A stretch of 64,000 nucleotides of DNA, taken from Corbicula japonica. Lineage: Eukaryota; Mollusca; Bivalvia; Venerida; Cyrenidae. Shown here one piece after another: positions 21,056-32,760 of this stretch (the stretch's first letter is position 1; each line of letters starts with the position of its first letter). Location of the stretch: the NCBI GenBank assembly GCA_038501625.1, contig JAZAYU010000924.1, forward strand, positions 1 to 64,000, given 5' to 3'. The position numbers were made by a program, and so were the translations under genes. Under the pieces are notes generated by a model. That model was not told where the DNA came from. It ran no database searches and saw only the letters and a list, made by a program, of their open reading frames with translations.

Positions 21056-22745
21056 GTATAATTAATAATGAGGAACTTTACACATTTCTCATTTATATAC
21101 ATGCATGTACATGTGATTTACATGTTTAGAAAAAACAAATGTCTTTCAAAAAATATTAGTAGTTAAATAATAAAGTTTAATGAAATTGAAACAAAATCGA
21201 AGTTCATTTGTGCATTTTCTATAACTACACAATCAGAACAACATATTATTAAATAAGAAAGTAATATATCAATATAATGAAATAATTAATCTTCAAATCA
21301 TTATACAACATAATTCAGTTTCAAAAATTCAAAAAGGATGAATAATTTTATATACTTCTCATGTACATGCATGTATATAATTATTTTTTTTTCACAATTT
21401 AGTGGTTTTATTCCTTAGAGTATATCACAGTAAAATTGTACATGTAAAATATATACAGAAATAATGTACAGTACGTTCTTGATAACTAGACAGTCACGTG
21501 ACATACAAGTTCGTTTTATACAATTAAATAGCAAATACAAAACTTTTCACATTCATTATTTCAATATTTCCTGTAAAATTGCTCAACTGATAAAGAGTTG
21601 CACAAAGCAGTCTATCTGTTACATTTTACAAGTGATATATCAGTTTTGTTTTCATAATCACAATTATGGATCAAATAGTTATAAAATACTATAAATTAAG
21701 TTAAATTTTAACAAATTGAATGCTTTACAAGTACTTATAATAAAATCAAAATATTTTTCACAGCAACAACTTTAATGTGGTGTTTCATAACTCGGTTGCA
21801 GAACCATGTTACTGCTGTTGCAATGATTCTGCATCACTTACTCTTAAAAAGCAACGACAACAGTGTTCGAAATATGCAATCAAACTTGATTTACCATTAC
21901 ATTTAACCATGAACTTTTAGTGAAAACAAATCACAGATTACATGTACACAGTCATTTTTATAGGGTTTTACTGTATATATTTGAGTGAACATTTATTTTT
22001 AAATATAATATATAGTAAAAGTTAAAATTATAAATTGAGTAAAATGTTATATATGGACTACTGATTATAAAAGTGTGTAGATTGATTATACATGTAAATA
22101 TACTCGAGCACAAAAAAACGTCTAAGATAAGAATAAATAGAAATCATTACCTCCAAATAAGCAGTGAATTTATTTATAATCTATGTTTGAGTCAGAAAAC
22201 AAACATTTCATGTTATAATGGACAAAAAACTGCTTTTATCATTGGTTCTTGCGTGTATAAGAAATGAATGACCTAACACAGCAAGTATCCAGTCATGTTC
22301 AGAAATTTAGAGAGAATATTTAAAATATATGCAGATATACACTAGGCGTTCTTTTGTTCTCGAGTACATGTATATATCAATTGTAAAATATGAATGTACA
22401 TTTATATATTTATTGAACATAGTTTAGTATATGTATTAATTTTATTATTATATTGATTTAACATGTTTACAAAAAATGATTTTAAATAATCTCGATTTAT
22501 ATGTATTTAATGCATTTACCTATAGTTAAAATATATAAATAAAATGGCATAAAACTATTCTGATTTTTATCAATTTCTTTACGATTAAACAAACTAAACA
22601 GCAGGTATCCGATATACCTGTGCCAGAAGTAGGATTCTAATATAAAGCGTGGAACCATAGTTAGTATTTATTATGTGAAGTTTTAACAAACAAGAAACCG
22701 TAAGATAATGGAGCCTAGCTAAGTGACTGGTTTTCTTCAATTTTA
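20961..22745 (+). repeat. 3' flank of gene A, left arm of a large inverted duplication
   Basis: Very AT-rich DNA without a gene. Several stretches reappear in reverse complement at 47050-48843. The block at 22104-22200 (CTCGAGCACAAAAAAACG onward) matches 48240-48360. The block at 22335-22640 matches 47190-47495. The block at 22660-22745 (AACCGTAAGATAATGGAGCC) matches 47060-47135. With the coding exon this makes an arm of about 4.6 kb. The DNA at 22746-23013 shows nothing recognisable. Confidence 0.85.
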
Positions 22746-23013
22746 AAACTTCACTTATTAAACACTAACTAACTTAGTGTTCGCCACAATTTTACCTTAT
22801 ATTTATCAGTTTAGTCACCATAACCTTACGAATAGTCAGCACTTAACAGACAATTATCAGCGGTCCAAGTTCGCAGATATTGTCATGATAGTCGCTTTAA
22901 TTCTTGGTTATCTAATATAGTCTGACAATCCCCATGACGAATGAAATAAACCGACAAAATATTCAAGTAACTGAAAAAAGCATCTGGCGCAACCTTATGG
23001 CCTTATGACAACC

Positions 23014-26000
23014 GTAGACCCAGATCTCAGTGTTGACCCAGATCTCAGTGTTGACCAAGATCTCATTGTTGACCCAGATCTCATTGTTGACCCAGAACTC
23101 AGAGTTGAGCCAGATCTCAGTGTTGACCCAGATCTCAGTGTTGACCAAGATCTCAGTGTTGACCCAGATCTCATTGTTGACCCAGATCTCAGAGTTGAGC
23201 CAGATCTAAGTGTTGACCCAGATCTCAGTGTTGAGCCAGATCCCAGTGTTGAGCCAGATCTCAGTGTTGACCCAGATCTCAGTGTTGACCCAGAACACAG
23301 TGTTGACCCATATCCCAATGTTGACCCAGATCTCAGTGTTATGCCAGATCCCAGTGTTGACCCAGATCTCAGTGTTATGCCAGATCCCAGTGTTGAGCCA
23401 GATCTCAGTGTAGACTCAGATCCCGGTGTTGAGCCAGATCCCAGTGTTGACACAGATCTCAGTGTTGATCCAGATCCAAGTGTTGACACAGATCTCAGTG
23501 TTGACCAAGATCTCAGTGTTGACCCAGATCACAGTGTTGACCCAGATCTCAGTGTTGAGCCAGATCCCAGTGTTGAACCAGATCTCAGTGTTGACCCAGA
23601 TCTCAGTGTTGACCCAGATCTCAGTGTTGACCAAGATCTCACTGTTAACCCAGATCTCAGAGTTGAGCCAGATCTAAGTGTTGAGGCAGATCCCACTGTT
23701 GACCCAGATCTCAGTGTTGAGCCAGATCCTAGTGTTGAGCCTGATCCCAGTGTTGAACCAGATCTCAGTGTTGACCCAGATCTCAGTGTTGAGCCAGATC
23801 TCAGTGTTGAGCCAGATCCCAGTGTTGACCCAGATCTAAGTGTTGACTCAGATCTCATTGTTGACCCAGAACTCAGAGTTGAGCCAGATCTCAGAGTTGA
23901 GCCAGATCTCAGTGTTGACCAAGATCTCAGTGTTGACCCAGATCCCAGTGTTGACCCAGATCCCAGTGTTGACCCAGATCTCAGTGTTGATCCAGATCTC
24001 AGTGTTGACCCAGATCCCAGTGTTGACCCAGATCTCAGTGTTGACCCAGGTCTCAGTGTTGACCTTGATCCCAGTGTCGACCCAGATCTAAGTGTTGACC
24101 CAGATCCCAGTGTCGACCCAGATCTCAGTGTTGACCCAGATCCCAGTGTTGATCAAGATCTCAGTGTTGACCCAGATCTCAGTGTTGAGCCAGATCTCAG
24201 TGTCGACCCAGATACCAGTGTTGACACAAATCCCAGTGTCGACCCAGATCCCAGTGTCGACCCAGATCCCAGTGTCGACCCAGATCCCAGTGTTGACCCA
24301 GATCTCAGTGTTGAGTCAGATCTCAGTGTTGACCCAGATCTCAGTGTTGAGCCAGATCTCAGTGTTGACCCAGATCACAGTGTTCACCCAGATCCCAGTG
24401 TCGACCCAGATCTCAGTGTTGACCCAGAACCCAGTGTTGACCAAGATCTCAGTGCTGAGCCAAATCCCAGTGTAGACCCAAATCTCAGTGTCGACCTAGA
24501 TCTCAGCGTTGAGCCTGATCTCAGTGTTGAGCCAGTTTTCAGTGTTGAACCAGATCTTAGTGTTGACCCAGATCTCAGTGTTGAGCGAGATCCCAGTGTT
24601 GACCCAGGTCTCAGTGTTGACCCAGATCCCTGTGTTGACCCAGATCTCAGTGTTGAGCCAGATCCCAGTGTTGAGACAGATCTCAGTGTTGACCCAGATC
24701 CCAGTGTTTACCCAGATATCAGTGTTGACCCAAATCTCAGTGTTGACCCAGTTCTCAGTGTTGACACATATCCCAGTGTTGACCCAGATCTCAGTGTTGA
24801 CCCAGATCTCAATGTAGACCCAGATCCCAGTGTAGAATCAGATCCCAGTGTTGACCCAGATCTCAGGTTTGACCCAGATCTCAGTGTTGACCCAGATCTC
24901 AGTGTTGAGTTAGATCCCACTGTTGACCCAGATCTCAGTGTTGACCCAGATCTCATAGTTGAGCCAGATCTCAGTGTTGACCCAGATCTTAGTGTTAGCC
25001 CAGATCTCAGTTTTGACCCAGATCTCAGTGTTGACCCAGATCCCAGTGTAGACTCAGATCCCAGTGTTGACCAAGATTCCAGTGTTGAACCAGATCCCAG
25101 TGTTGAGCCAGATCCCAGTGTAGACTCAGATCACAGTGTTGACCCAGATCTCAGTGTTGAGCCAGATCCCAGTGTAGACTCAGATCCCAGTGTTGACCGA
25201 GATCTCAGTGTTGAACCAGATCCCAGTGTTGAGCCAGATCTCAGTGTTGACCCAGATTCCAGTGTTAACCCAGATCCCAGTGTTGAGCCAGATCCCAGTG
25301 TAGACTCAGATCAGAGTGTAGACCCAGATCCCAGTGCTAAGCCAGATCCCAGTGTAGACTCAGATCCCAGTGTTGACCCAGATCTCAGTGTTGACCCAGA
25401 TCTCAGTGTTGACCCAGATCCCAGTGTTGAGCCAGATCCCAGTATTAAGCCAGATCACAGTGTTTAGCCAGATCTCAGTGTTGACCCAGATCTCAGTGTT
25501 GACCCAGATCCCAGCGTTGACCCAGATCTCAGTGTTGACCCAGATCCCAGTGTTGACCCAGATCTCAGTGTTGACCCAGATCCCAGTGTTGACCAAAATC
25601 CCAGTGTTGAGCCAGATCCCAGTGTTGAGCCAGATCCCAGTGTTGAGCCAGATCCCAGTGTCGACCCAGATCCCAATGTCGACCCAGATCCCAGTGTTGA
25701 GCCAGATCTCAGTGTTGAGCCAGATCCTAGTGTTGAGCCAGATCCCAGTATTGAGCAAGATCACAGTGTTTAGCCAGATCCCAGTGTTAAGCCAGATCTC
25801 AGTGTTGACACAGACCCCAGTGTTGAGCCAGATCTCAGTGTTGAGCCAGATCTCAGTGTTGAGCCAGATCCTAGTGTTGACCCAGATCCCAGTGTTGACC
25901 CAGATCTCAGTGTTGACCCAGATCCCAGTGTTGAGCCAGAGCTCAGTGTTGACCCAGATCTCAGTGTTGAGCCAGATCCCAGTGTTGAGCCAGTTCCCAG

Positions 26001-26270
26001 TGTTGAACCAGATCTCAGTGTTGACCCAGATCCCAGTGTTGAGCCAGATCCCAGTGTTGACAAAGATCCCAGTGTTGAGCCAGATCTCAGTGTTGACACA
26101 GGTCCCAGTGTTGAGCCAGATCTCAGTGTTGAGCAAGATCAAAGTGTTGACCCAGATCCCACTGTTGACCCATTTCCCAGTGTTGACCCATATCCCAGTG
26201 TTGACCCAGATCTCAGTGTTGACCGAGATCTCAGTGTTGAACCAGATCCCAGTGTAGATCCAGATTAAAT
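23014..26270 (+). repeat. 18-bp minisatellite array, about 180 copies
   Basis: The consensus unit is CAGTGTTGACCCAGATCT with C/T, C/G and A/T variants. Because 18 is a multiple of three and the unit lacks stops in several phases, long frames are open on both strands (DPDLSV repeats on plus, NTEIWV and RSGSTL on minus). I do not call it coding. Differences fall at all codon positions (CTC/CCC as often as GAC/GAG). In-frame TAG occurs at 25465-25467 and 25771-25773 while the array continues in the same phase. There is no upstream splice or promoter signal that I can recognise. It lies just beyond the gene A duplication arm. Confidence 0.95.
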
Positions 26271-26440
26271 TATCATTATCAGATCAGATCCATTGTAGAA
26301 CCAAATCACATTGAAATCCCAGATCCCACTTTAGACCCAGATTCCAGTGTAGATCCAGATCTCAGAGTAGATCACAATCCCAGTGTAGACCCAGATGTCA
26401 GTGTAGACCCAGATCACACTATAGACGCTATAGGAAACAC
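26271..26440 (+). repeat. Decayed tail of the 18-bp array and transition
   Basis: Degenerate units with irregular spacing continue to about 26430, with AGTGTAGATCCAGATCT and GTGTAGACCCAGATG among them. They use GTAGATCC rather than GTTGACCC and so are closer to the dispersed relatives at 42-47 kb than the main array is. Confidence 0.75.
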
Positions 26441-28023
26441 AAATCATGTAAGTCCAGTACATGTATCATTTTGGTGCCAGTCCTGGAAGTTCAATGTGCT
26501 GTCACTCATCAATCAATCAATCAATCAATCAATCAATTAGTATAAGCTGACACTGTCTCTAGGTACTATCGTATAGAGCTATATGTTTAGTTACTGGTGT
26601 CATATGAAATATTTATAAACGATCTATCAACGGCAATCAACAATTGTTCGGTAAGTAACGATTTCGTCTTCGAAATTTATGTGCAAATGCCTTGAAATGG
26701 GATGACATGTTTTTCGGTTAACTGTTTACTTTGTTATTTTTATTAGTTATTTAGGACAAAGACATTTCGTGATACAAATCGCCCATTTATTAGCTGAAAT
26801 TGACCAAACCCGACATACTGGCCAGAAAATGACCTACTAAAAATGTGTCTTAAAGGAATAGGTTCGGCTGGTTATAACCTTTGTTTAAATGATAAAGTGT
26901 ATTTTGAATAATACAATTTTCGTAATCAATTGTTGACGACGAATACGATAATTGTATATTTTTCTTTTAATTACACTGATAATCGTTGGTTCGTCGATTG
27001 TTTTATTATTACTACAATATTTGTTATTTATGTCTGGGCTTAAAGAAAAGAACAAGACACAATACAATTAACTTAAGATGTTGATAAATTGCCCCTGTTT
27101 AAATATTGAAAAATCCACAAATGTTAATCTAGATGCCAGCACCTACATGGTTAATTTTCAATTTCTTAATAAGTACGCAATATAAAATCTTGCTCAATAT
27201 TCCAACGGACTTTTCGTTGTAGCTATATCAAATTGTCAAAAGTCACAAAAATCAATTATGGTTTATATCTCTATACAGGGTGCACACATAGTATAAATTC
27301 AAATGCGTGACTTGTCACGAGGCTGGTTTGCTGCAAACAGGCCGACAAAGCTATTGTAATTGTATTATGTTTTACAGTGATTATATGTAACAATATCAGT
27401 ATACTATTTTCTTATTATATTTGCGTTATTGTCTTTGAGGTCGTTCTTTCATTACTGATACCATTAACTGTACTCCCAGGCATGTGTTTGTAACTGGAAC
27501 AATGTATTGACAATGTAACGGATCATTGGAACGATAAAGTATTGTGTTTAGAACAATAAGAAGTAGGTCGTACTCAACATTAAATAACAAGATGATGAGA
27601 TTAATATGAAAATTAACCAAGTTAAACTTAATGCACAACAAACATATTTATCTGCTTTATGTCAAATAAATAATGTTCTCGAAGACTTAGCCTGGCAACA
27701 ACATATCGGGTAATACATGTCCGAAAACGTTAAGTCAGTAAGAATGCTTTGTGAAACAAACTGTTCATGTCTCAAATTGTAATATAAAGTAAACTATAAT
27801 TACGTGAAACACGGTTTATTCAGCATACATGAATGGTTAACAATTTTGACAAATTGCAGTTTTTGCACATCAATTTTAACGTCAGGATCACTAAGGATAA
27901 ACTACTTTATTGATATCATCTCTGCTATGTACTTAACGACTGGTATAATCCCAAATGTCCCACAGATGACTAAATGGAAGCGATTTCGTAGTCAAATGAA
28001 ATAAATCGAGTTTTGTTTTCCGT
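26441..28023. other. Gene-free stretch with a (TCAA)n microsatellite
   Basis: A TCAA microsatellite of about seven to eight copies lies at 26507-26537. The rest is AT-rich, with only short unsupported open frames (for example 27804-28004). No RNA gene or repeat was recognised. Confidence 0.7.
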
Positions 28024-31000
28024 CAGAACGATCTGTGACTGCGTGTAACGTGTAGTGTGACAGCGCACAGAACGGTCTGTGTGTAGCGTGCCCTGAGACA
28101 GTGCACTGATCGGTCTTTGTGTAACGTGCAGTGTGACATCGCACTGAACGGTCTGTGTGTAACGTGCTGTGTGACATCGCACTGATCGGTCTGTGTGTAA
28201 CGTGCAGTGTGACATCGCACTGAACGGTCTGTGTGTAACGTGCAGTGTGACATCGCACAGAACGGTCTGTGTGTAACGTGCAGTGTGACAGCGCACTGAA
28301 CGGTCTTTGTGTAACGTGCAGTGTGACATCGCACTGAACGGTCTGTGTGTAACGTGCAGTGTGACAGCGCACTGAACGGTCTGTGTGTAACGTGCAGTGT
28401 GACATCGCACTGAACGGTCTGTGTGTAACGTGCTATGTGACATCGCACTGAACGGTCTGTGTGTAACGTGCAGTGTGACAGCGCACATAACGGTCTGTGT
28501 GTAACGTGCAGTGTGACATCGCACTGAACGGTCTGTGTGTAACGTGCTGTGTGACATCGCACTGAACGGTCTTTGTGTAACGTGCTGTGTGACATCGCAC
28601 TGAACGGTCTGTGTGTAACGTGCAGTGTGACAGCGCACATAACGGTCTGTGTGTAACGTGCTGTGTGACAGCGCACTGAACGGTCTGTGTGTAACGTGCC
28701 CTGAGACAGCGCACTGAACGGTCTGTGTGTAGCGTGCAGTGTGACAGCGCACTGAACGGTCTATGTGTTAGGTGCTGTGTGACAGCGCACTGAACGGTCT
28801 GTGTGTAACGTGCTGTGTGACAGCGCACTGAACGTTCTGTGTGTAACGTGCAGTGTGACAGCGCACTGAACGTTCTGTGTTTAACGTGCAGTGTGACAGC
28901 GCACTGAACGTTCTGTGTGTAACGTGCAGTGTGACAGCGCACTGAACGGTCTGTGTGTAACGTGCAGTGTGACAGCGCACTGAACGGTCTGTGTGTAACG
29001 TGCAGTGTGACAGTGCACTGAACGGTCTGTGTGTAACGTGCCCTGAGACAGCGCACTGATCGGTCTGTGTGTCGTGCAGTGTGACAGTGCACTGAACGGT
29101 CTGTGTGTACCGTGCCCTGAGACAGCGCTCTAAACGTTCTGTGTGTAACATGCCCTGCGACAGCGCACTAAACGGTCTGTGTTTAACGTGCAGTGTGACA
29201 GTGCACTGAACGGTCTGTGTGTTACGTGCCCTGAGACAGCGCACTGAACGGTCTGTGTGTAGCGTGCCCTGAGACAGCTCACTGAACGGTCTGTGTGTTA
29301 CGTGCCCTGAGACAGCGCACTGAACGGTCTGTGTGTAACGTGCCCTGAGACAGCTCACTGAACGGTCTGTGTGTAACGTGCAGTGCGACAGCGCACTGAA
29401 CGGTCTGTGTGTAACGTGCAGTGTGACAGCGCACTGAACGGTCTGTGTGTAACGTGCAGTGTGACAGCGCACTGAACGGTCTGTGTGTAGCGTGCCCTGA
29501 GACAGCTCACTGAACGGTCTGTGTGTAACGTGCAGTGTGACAGTGCACCGAACGGTCTGTGTATAACGTGCCCTGAGACAGCTCACTGAACAGTCTGTGT
29601 GTAACGGGCAGTGCGACAGTGCACTGAACGGTCTGTGTGTAACGTGCACTGAGACAGCTCACTGAACGGTCTGTGTATAACGTGCCCTGAGACAGCTCAC
29701 TGAACGGTCTGTGTGTAACGTGCAGTGCGACAGCGCACTGAACGGTCTGTGTGTAACGTGCCCTGAGACAGCGCACTGAACAGTCTGTGTGTAGCGTGCC
29801 CTGAGACATCTCACTGAACGGTCTGTGTGTAACGTGCAGTGTGACAGTGCACTGAACGGTCTGTGTATAACGTGCCCTGAGACAGCTCACTGAACGGTAT
29901 GTGTGTAACGTGCAGTGCGACAGTGCACTGAACGGTCTGTGTGTAACGTGCCCTGAGACAGCTCACTGAACGGTCTGTGTATAACGTGCCCTGAGACAGC
30001 TCACTGAACGGTCTGTTTGTAACGTGCAGTGCGACAGTGCACTGAACGGTCTGTGTGTAGCGTGCCCTGAGACAGCTCACTGAACGGTCTGTGTGTAACG
30101 TGCAGTGTGACAGTGCACTGAACGGTCTGTGTGTAACGTGCCCTGAGACAGCGCACTGAACGGTCTGTGTGTAACGTGCAGTGCGACAGCGCACTGAACG
30201 GTCTGTGTGTAACGTGCACTGAGACAGCTCACTGAACGGCCTGTGTGTAACGTGCAGTGCGACAGCGCACTGAACGGTCTGTGTGTAGCGTGCCCTGAGA
30301 CAGCTCACTGAACGGTCTGTGTGTAACGTGCAGTGCGACATTGCACTGAACGGTCTGTGTGTAACGTACCCTGAGACAGCTCACTGAACGGTCTGTGTGT
30401 AACGTGCAGTGCGACAGCTCACTGAACGGTCTGTGTGTAGCGTGCCCTGAGACAGCTCATTGAACGGTCTGTGTGTAACGTGCAGTGCGACAGCGCACTG
30501 AACGGTCTGTGTGTAACGTGCCCTGAGACAGCTCACTGAACGGTCTGTGTGTAGCGTGCCCTGAAACAGCGCACTGAACGGTCTGTGTGTAACGTGCCCT
30601 GAGACAGCTCACTGAACGGTCTGTGTGTAACGTGCAGCGTGACAGCTCACTGAACGGTCTGTGTGTAGCGTGCCCTGAGACAGCTCACTGAACGGTCTGT
30701 GTGTAACGTGCAGTGCGACAGCGCAATGAACGGTCTGTGTGTAACGTGCCCTGAGACAGCTCACTGAACGGTCTGTGTGTAGCGTGCCCTGAGACAGCTC
30801 ACTGAACGGTCTGTGTGTAACGTGCCCTGAGACAGCTCACTGAACGGTCTGTGTGTAGCGTGCCCTGAGACAGCTCACTGAACGGTCTGTGTGTAACGTG
30901 CAGTGCGACAGTGCACTGAACGGTCTGTGTGTAGCGTGCCCTGAGACAGCTCACTGAACGGTCTGTGTGTAACGTGCAGTGCGACAGTGCACTGAACGGT

Positions 31001-32625
31001 CTGTGTGTAGCGTGCCCTGAGACAGCTCACTGAACGGTCTGTGTGTAACGTGCAGTGCGACAGTGCACTGAACGGTCTGTGTGTAACGTGCCCTGAGACA
31101 GTGCACTGAGCGGTCTGTGTGTAACGTGCCCTGAGACAGCGCACTGAACGGTCTGTGTGTAACGTGCCCTGAGACAGCGCACTGAACGGTCTGTGTATAA
31201 CGTGCCCTGAGACAGCTCACTGAACGGTATGTGTGTAACGTGCCCTGAGACAGCGCACTGAACGATCTGTGTGTAACGTGCAGTGGGACAGTGCACTGAA
31301 CGATCTGTGTGTAACGTGCAGTGTGACAGCGAACAGAAGGATCTGTGTGTAACGTGCAGTGTGACAGTGCACTGAACGATCTGTGTGTAACGTGCAGTGT
31401 GACAGCGAACAGAACGGTCTGTGTGTAACGTGCAGTGCGACAGTGCACTGAACGATCTGTGTGTAACGTGCAGTGTGACAGTGCACTGAACGATCTGTGT
31501 GTAACGTGCAGTGTGACAGCGAACAGAACGATCTGTGTGTAACGTGCAGTGTGACAGTGCACTGAACGATCTGTGTGTAACGTGCAGTGTGACAGTGCAC
31601 TGCGATCTGTGTGTAACGTGCAGTGTGACAGCGAACAGAACGGTCTGTGTGTAACGTGCAGTGTGACAGCGAACAGAACGATCTGTGTGTAACGTGCAGT
31701 GTGACAGTGCACTGAACGATCTGTGTGTAACGTGCAGTGTGACAGCTCACTGAACGATCTGTGTGTAACGTGCAGTGTGACAGTGCACTGAACGATCTGT
31801 GTGTAACGTGCAGTGTGACAGTGCACTGAACGGTCTGTGTGTAACGTGCAGTTTGACAGCGCACTGAACGGTCTGTGTGTAACGTGCAGTGTGACAGCTC
31901 ACTGAATGGTCTGTGTGTAACGTGCAGTGTGACAGTGCACTGAACGATCTGTGTGTAACGTGCAGTGCGACAGTGCACTGAACGATCTGTGTGTAACGTG
32001 CAGTGTGACAGCGAACAGAACGGTCTGTGTGTAACGTGCAGTGCGACAGTGCACTGAACGATCTGTGTGTAACGTGCAGTGCGACAGTGCACTGAACGGT
32101 CTGTGTGTAACGTGCAGTGTGACAGCTCACTGAACGGTCTGTGTGTAACGTGCAGTGCGACAGTGCACTGAACGGTCTGTGTGTAACGTGCAGTGCGACA
32201 GTGCACTGAACGATCTGTGTGTAACGTGCAGTGCGACAGTGCACTGAACGATCTGTGTGTAACGTGCAGTGTGACAGCGAACAGAACGGTCTGTGTGTAA
32301 CGTGCAGTGCGACAGTGCACTGAACGATCTGTGTGTAACGTGCAGTGCGACAGTGCACTGAACGATCTGTGTGTAACGTGCAGAGTGACAGCGAACAGAA
32401 CGGTCTGTGTGTAACGTGCAGTGCGACAGTGCACTGAACGATCTGTGTGTAACGTGCAGTGTGACAGCGAACAGAACGGTCTGTGTGTAAAGTGCAGTGT
32501 GACAACAAACAGTACGGTTTGTGTGTAACGTGCAGTGTGACAGCGCACTGAACGGTCTGTGTGTAACGTGCACTGTGACAGCGTACTGAACGGTCTGTGT
32601 GTAACGTGCAGTGTGACAGTGCACA
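28024..32625 (+). repeat. 38-bp minisatellite array, about 120 copies
   Basis: The unit is GAACGGTCTGTGTGTAACGT followed by GCAGTGTGACAGCGCACT, with a common second type ending GCCCTGAGACAGCTCACT. There are three zones. Units with GACATCGC or GACAGCGC dominate 28.0-29.1 kb. The two types alternate (76-bp dimers) over much of 29.1-31.3 kb. Units with GATCTGTGTG and GCGAACAGAAC dominate 31.3-32.6 kb. The minus strand lacks stops in all three phases of the unit, giving false frames of up to 476 codons. Since 38 is not a multiple of three, a translation would cycle through three phases per 38 residues, so selection for protein is unlikely. Confidence 0.96.
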
Positions 32626-32686
32626 TTATCGAGCTTGGTAGTGTCACGGTACAAATCTAGTCACTATCTGGGGAGAAGATGTGTAT

Positions 32687-32760
32687 GCGGACGTATAGCT
32701 CAGTCGGGAGAGCACTTGCCCTATATGATGGGTCCCGGAGTCATGCAGCCTTCGTTTACA
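32687..32760 (+). tRNA. tRNA-like remnant with A box (pseudogene or SINE head)
   Basis: TAGCTCAGTCGG at 32696-32707 is a perfect-looking internal promoter A box, followed by GAGAGCA, as in the D arm of many tRNAs. A degraded B-box-like GGTCCCGGAGTC follows at about 32731-32742. I cannot fold a proper anticodon or T stem, so this is not a working tRNA. It may be the head of a tRNA-derived SINE. It starts about 60 bp after the 38-bp array ends. Confidence 0.4.

Noticed and set aside
22963..26257. Open frames on both strands in the 18-bp array
   Set aside because: The period is a multiple of three with no stop in several phases. Stops that occur do not change the array, and variation is not concentrated at third codon positions.
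27970..32654. Very long minus-strand open frames (up to 476 codons, HTARYTQTV-type repeats)
   Set aside because: The 38-bp unit lacks stops in all minus-strand phases, so any array of it stays open. Several overlapping frames are open at once and none has a unique flank.
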